DNA of 14,075 nt. It comes from Candidatus Bipolaricaulota bacterium (GTDB lineage Bacteria > Bipolaricaulota > Bipolaricaulia > UBA7950 > UBA9294). Position numbers and translations under genes: made by a program. The notes under the pieces were generated by a model, which saw only the letters and a list, made by a program, of their open reading frames with translations, was not told the DNA's origin and did no database searches. The stretch spans positions 1-14,075 of the forward strand of contig JAUWNS010000052.1 of the NCBI GenBank assembly GCA_030612485.1, written 5' to 3'. Below, in pieces: positions 13,973 to 14,075 of the stretch. Each line of letters opens with the position of its first letter. The stretch's first letter is position 1.

Positions 13973-14075
13973 ATGGAATTAAATGAGCTGTCGAATCGGG
14001 TGATTAGGTATGCGATTGAGGTGCACCCGGGGACTGGACCCAGGATTGTTGGAGCCGCCTTATGAGCAGTGCTTT
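13973..14075 (+). pseudogene. GxxExxxY-family protein, 5' part, apparently frameshifted (partial at window end)
   Basis: From the ATG at 13973 the frame reads MELNELSNRVIRYAIEVHPG, which matches the start of the small GxxExxxY proteins (about 125 aa, function unknown, nuclease-like fold suggested in the literature). It then loses similarity and stops at a TGA (14063-14065) after 30 codons. In the +1 frame the similarity resumes as GLDPGLLEPPYEQCF to the window end, carrying the family motif G-L-L-E-P-P-Y. Removing one G from the run at about 14028-14032 would restore VHPGLDPGLLEPPYEQ. So a one-base insertion in a short homopolymer explains the break. It may be a true mutation, making the gene non-functional, or a sequencing error. 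The remaining ~75% lies outside the window. Confidence 0.7.

Overview
The window is bacterial chromosomal DNA of moderately high GC. It carries nine readable genes plus a broken gene fragment at the right edge. NfeD-type protease, RecQ, YebC, a PflX-like radical SAM protein and sigma70-type promoters all point to Bacteria. The phylum cannot be fixed from sequence alone; the gene style would suit an uncultured thermophile-related lineage such as Bipolaricaulota, but that is a guess. I saw no rRNA, tRNA, CRISPR array, IS element or phage gene.

Left part (1-6600, all minus strand): the window opens inside an NfeD-family membrane serine protease. Upstream of it lie two paralogous secreted proteins. 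The longer (1079 aa) has a signal peptide, a shared ~230-aa N-terminal domain with one dockerin-like calcium loop, and six tandem cysteine-rich CARDB-like repeats. The shorter (549 aa) has the same N-terminal domain, a different middle segment and one CARDB-like repeat closely matching the last repeat of the long protein. Each paralog has its own near-consensus promoter, TTGACA-N16-TATACT, and a leader of roughly 80-90 nt. The shared N-terminal domain looks like a C39-type papain-fold peptidase whose catalytic cysteine has been lost. This pair is the most distinctive content of the window.

Middle part (6681-11289, plus strand): a HAD phosphatase/mutase, a RecQ helicase with HRDC and a C-terminal helix-turn-helix, a small exported beta-rich protein of unknown function, and an exported 5'-nucleotidase-like metallophosphoesterase reduced to its catalytic domain plus a C-terminal membrane helix. 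The last gene converges on a minus-strand gene with overlapping stop codons, and the minus-strand terminator lies inside its coding sequence.

Right part (11286-14075): minus-strand genes for a small PGLGQ-motif membrane protein, the YebC/TACO1 translation factor and a PflX-like radical SAM protein, then on the plus strand the start of a GxxExxxY-family protein that appears frameshifted. Two unrelated short arrays with 9-nt periodicity flank the radical SAM gene.

Apart from the paralog pair, the genes look like a mixture of housekeeping and envelope functions rather than one pathway.
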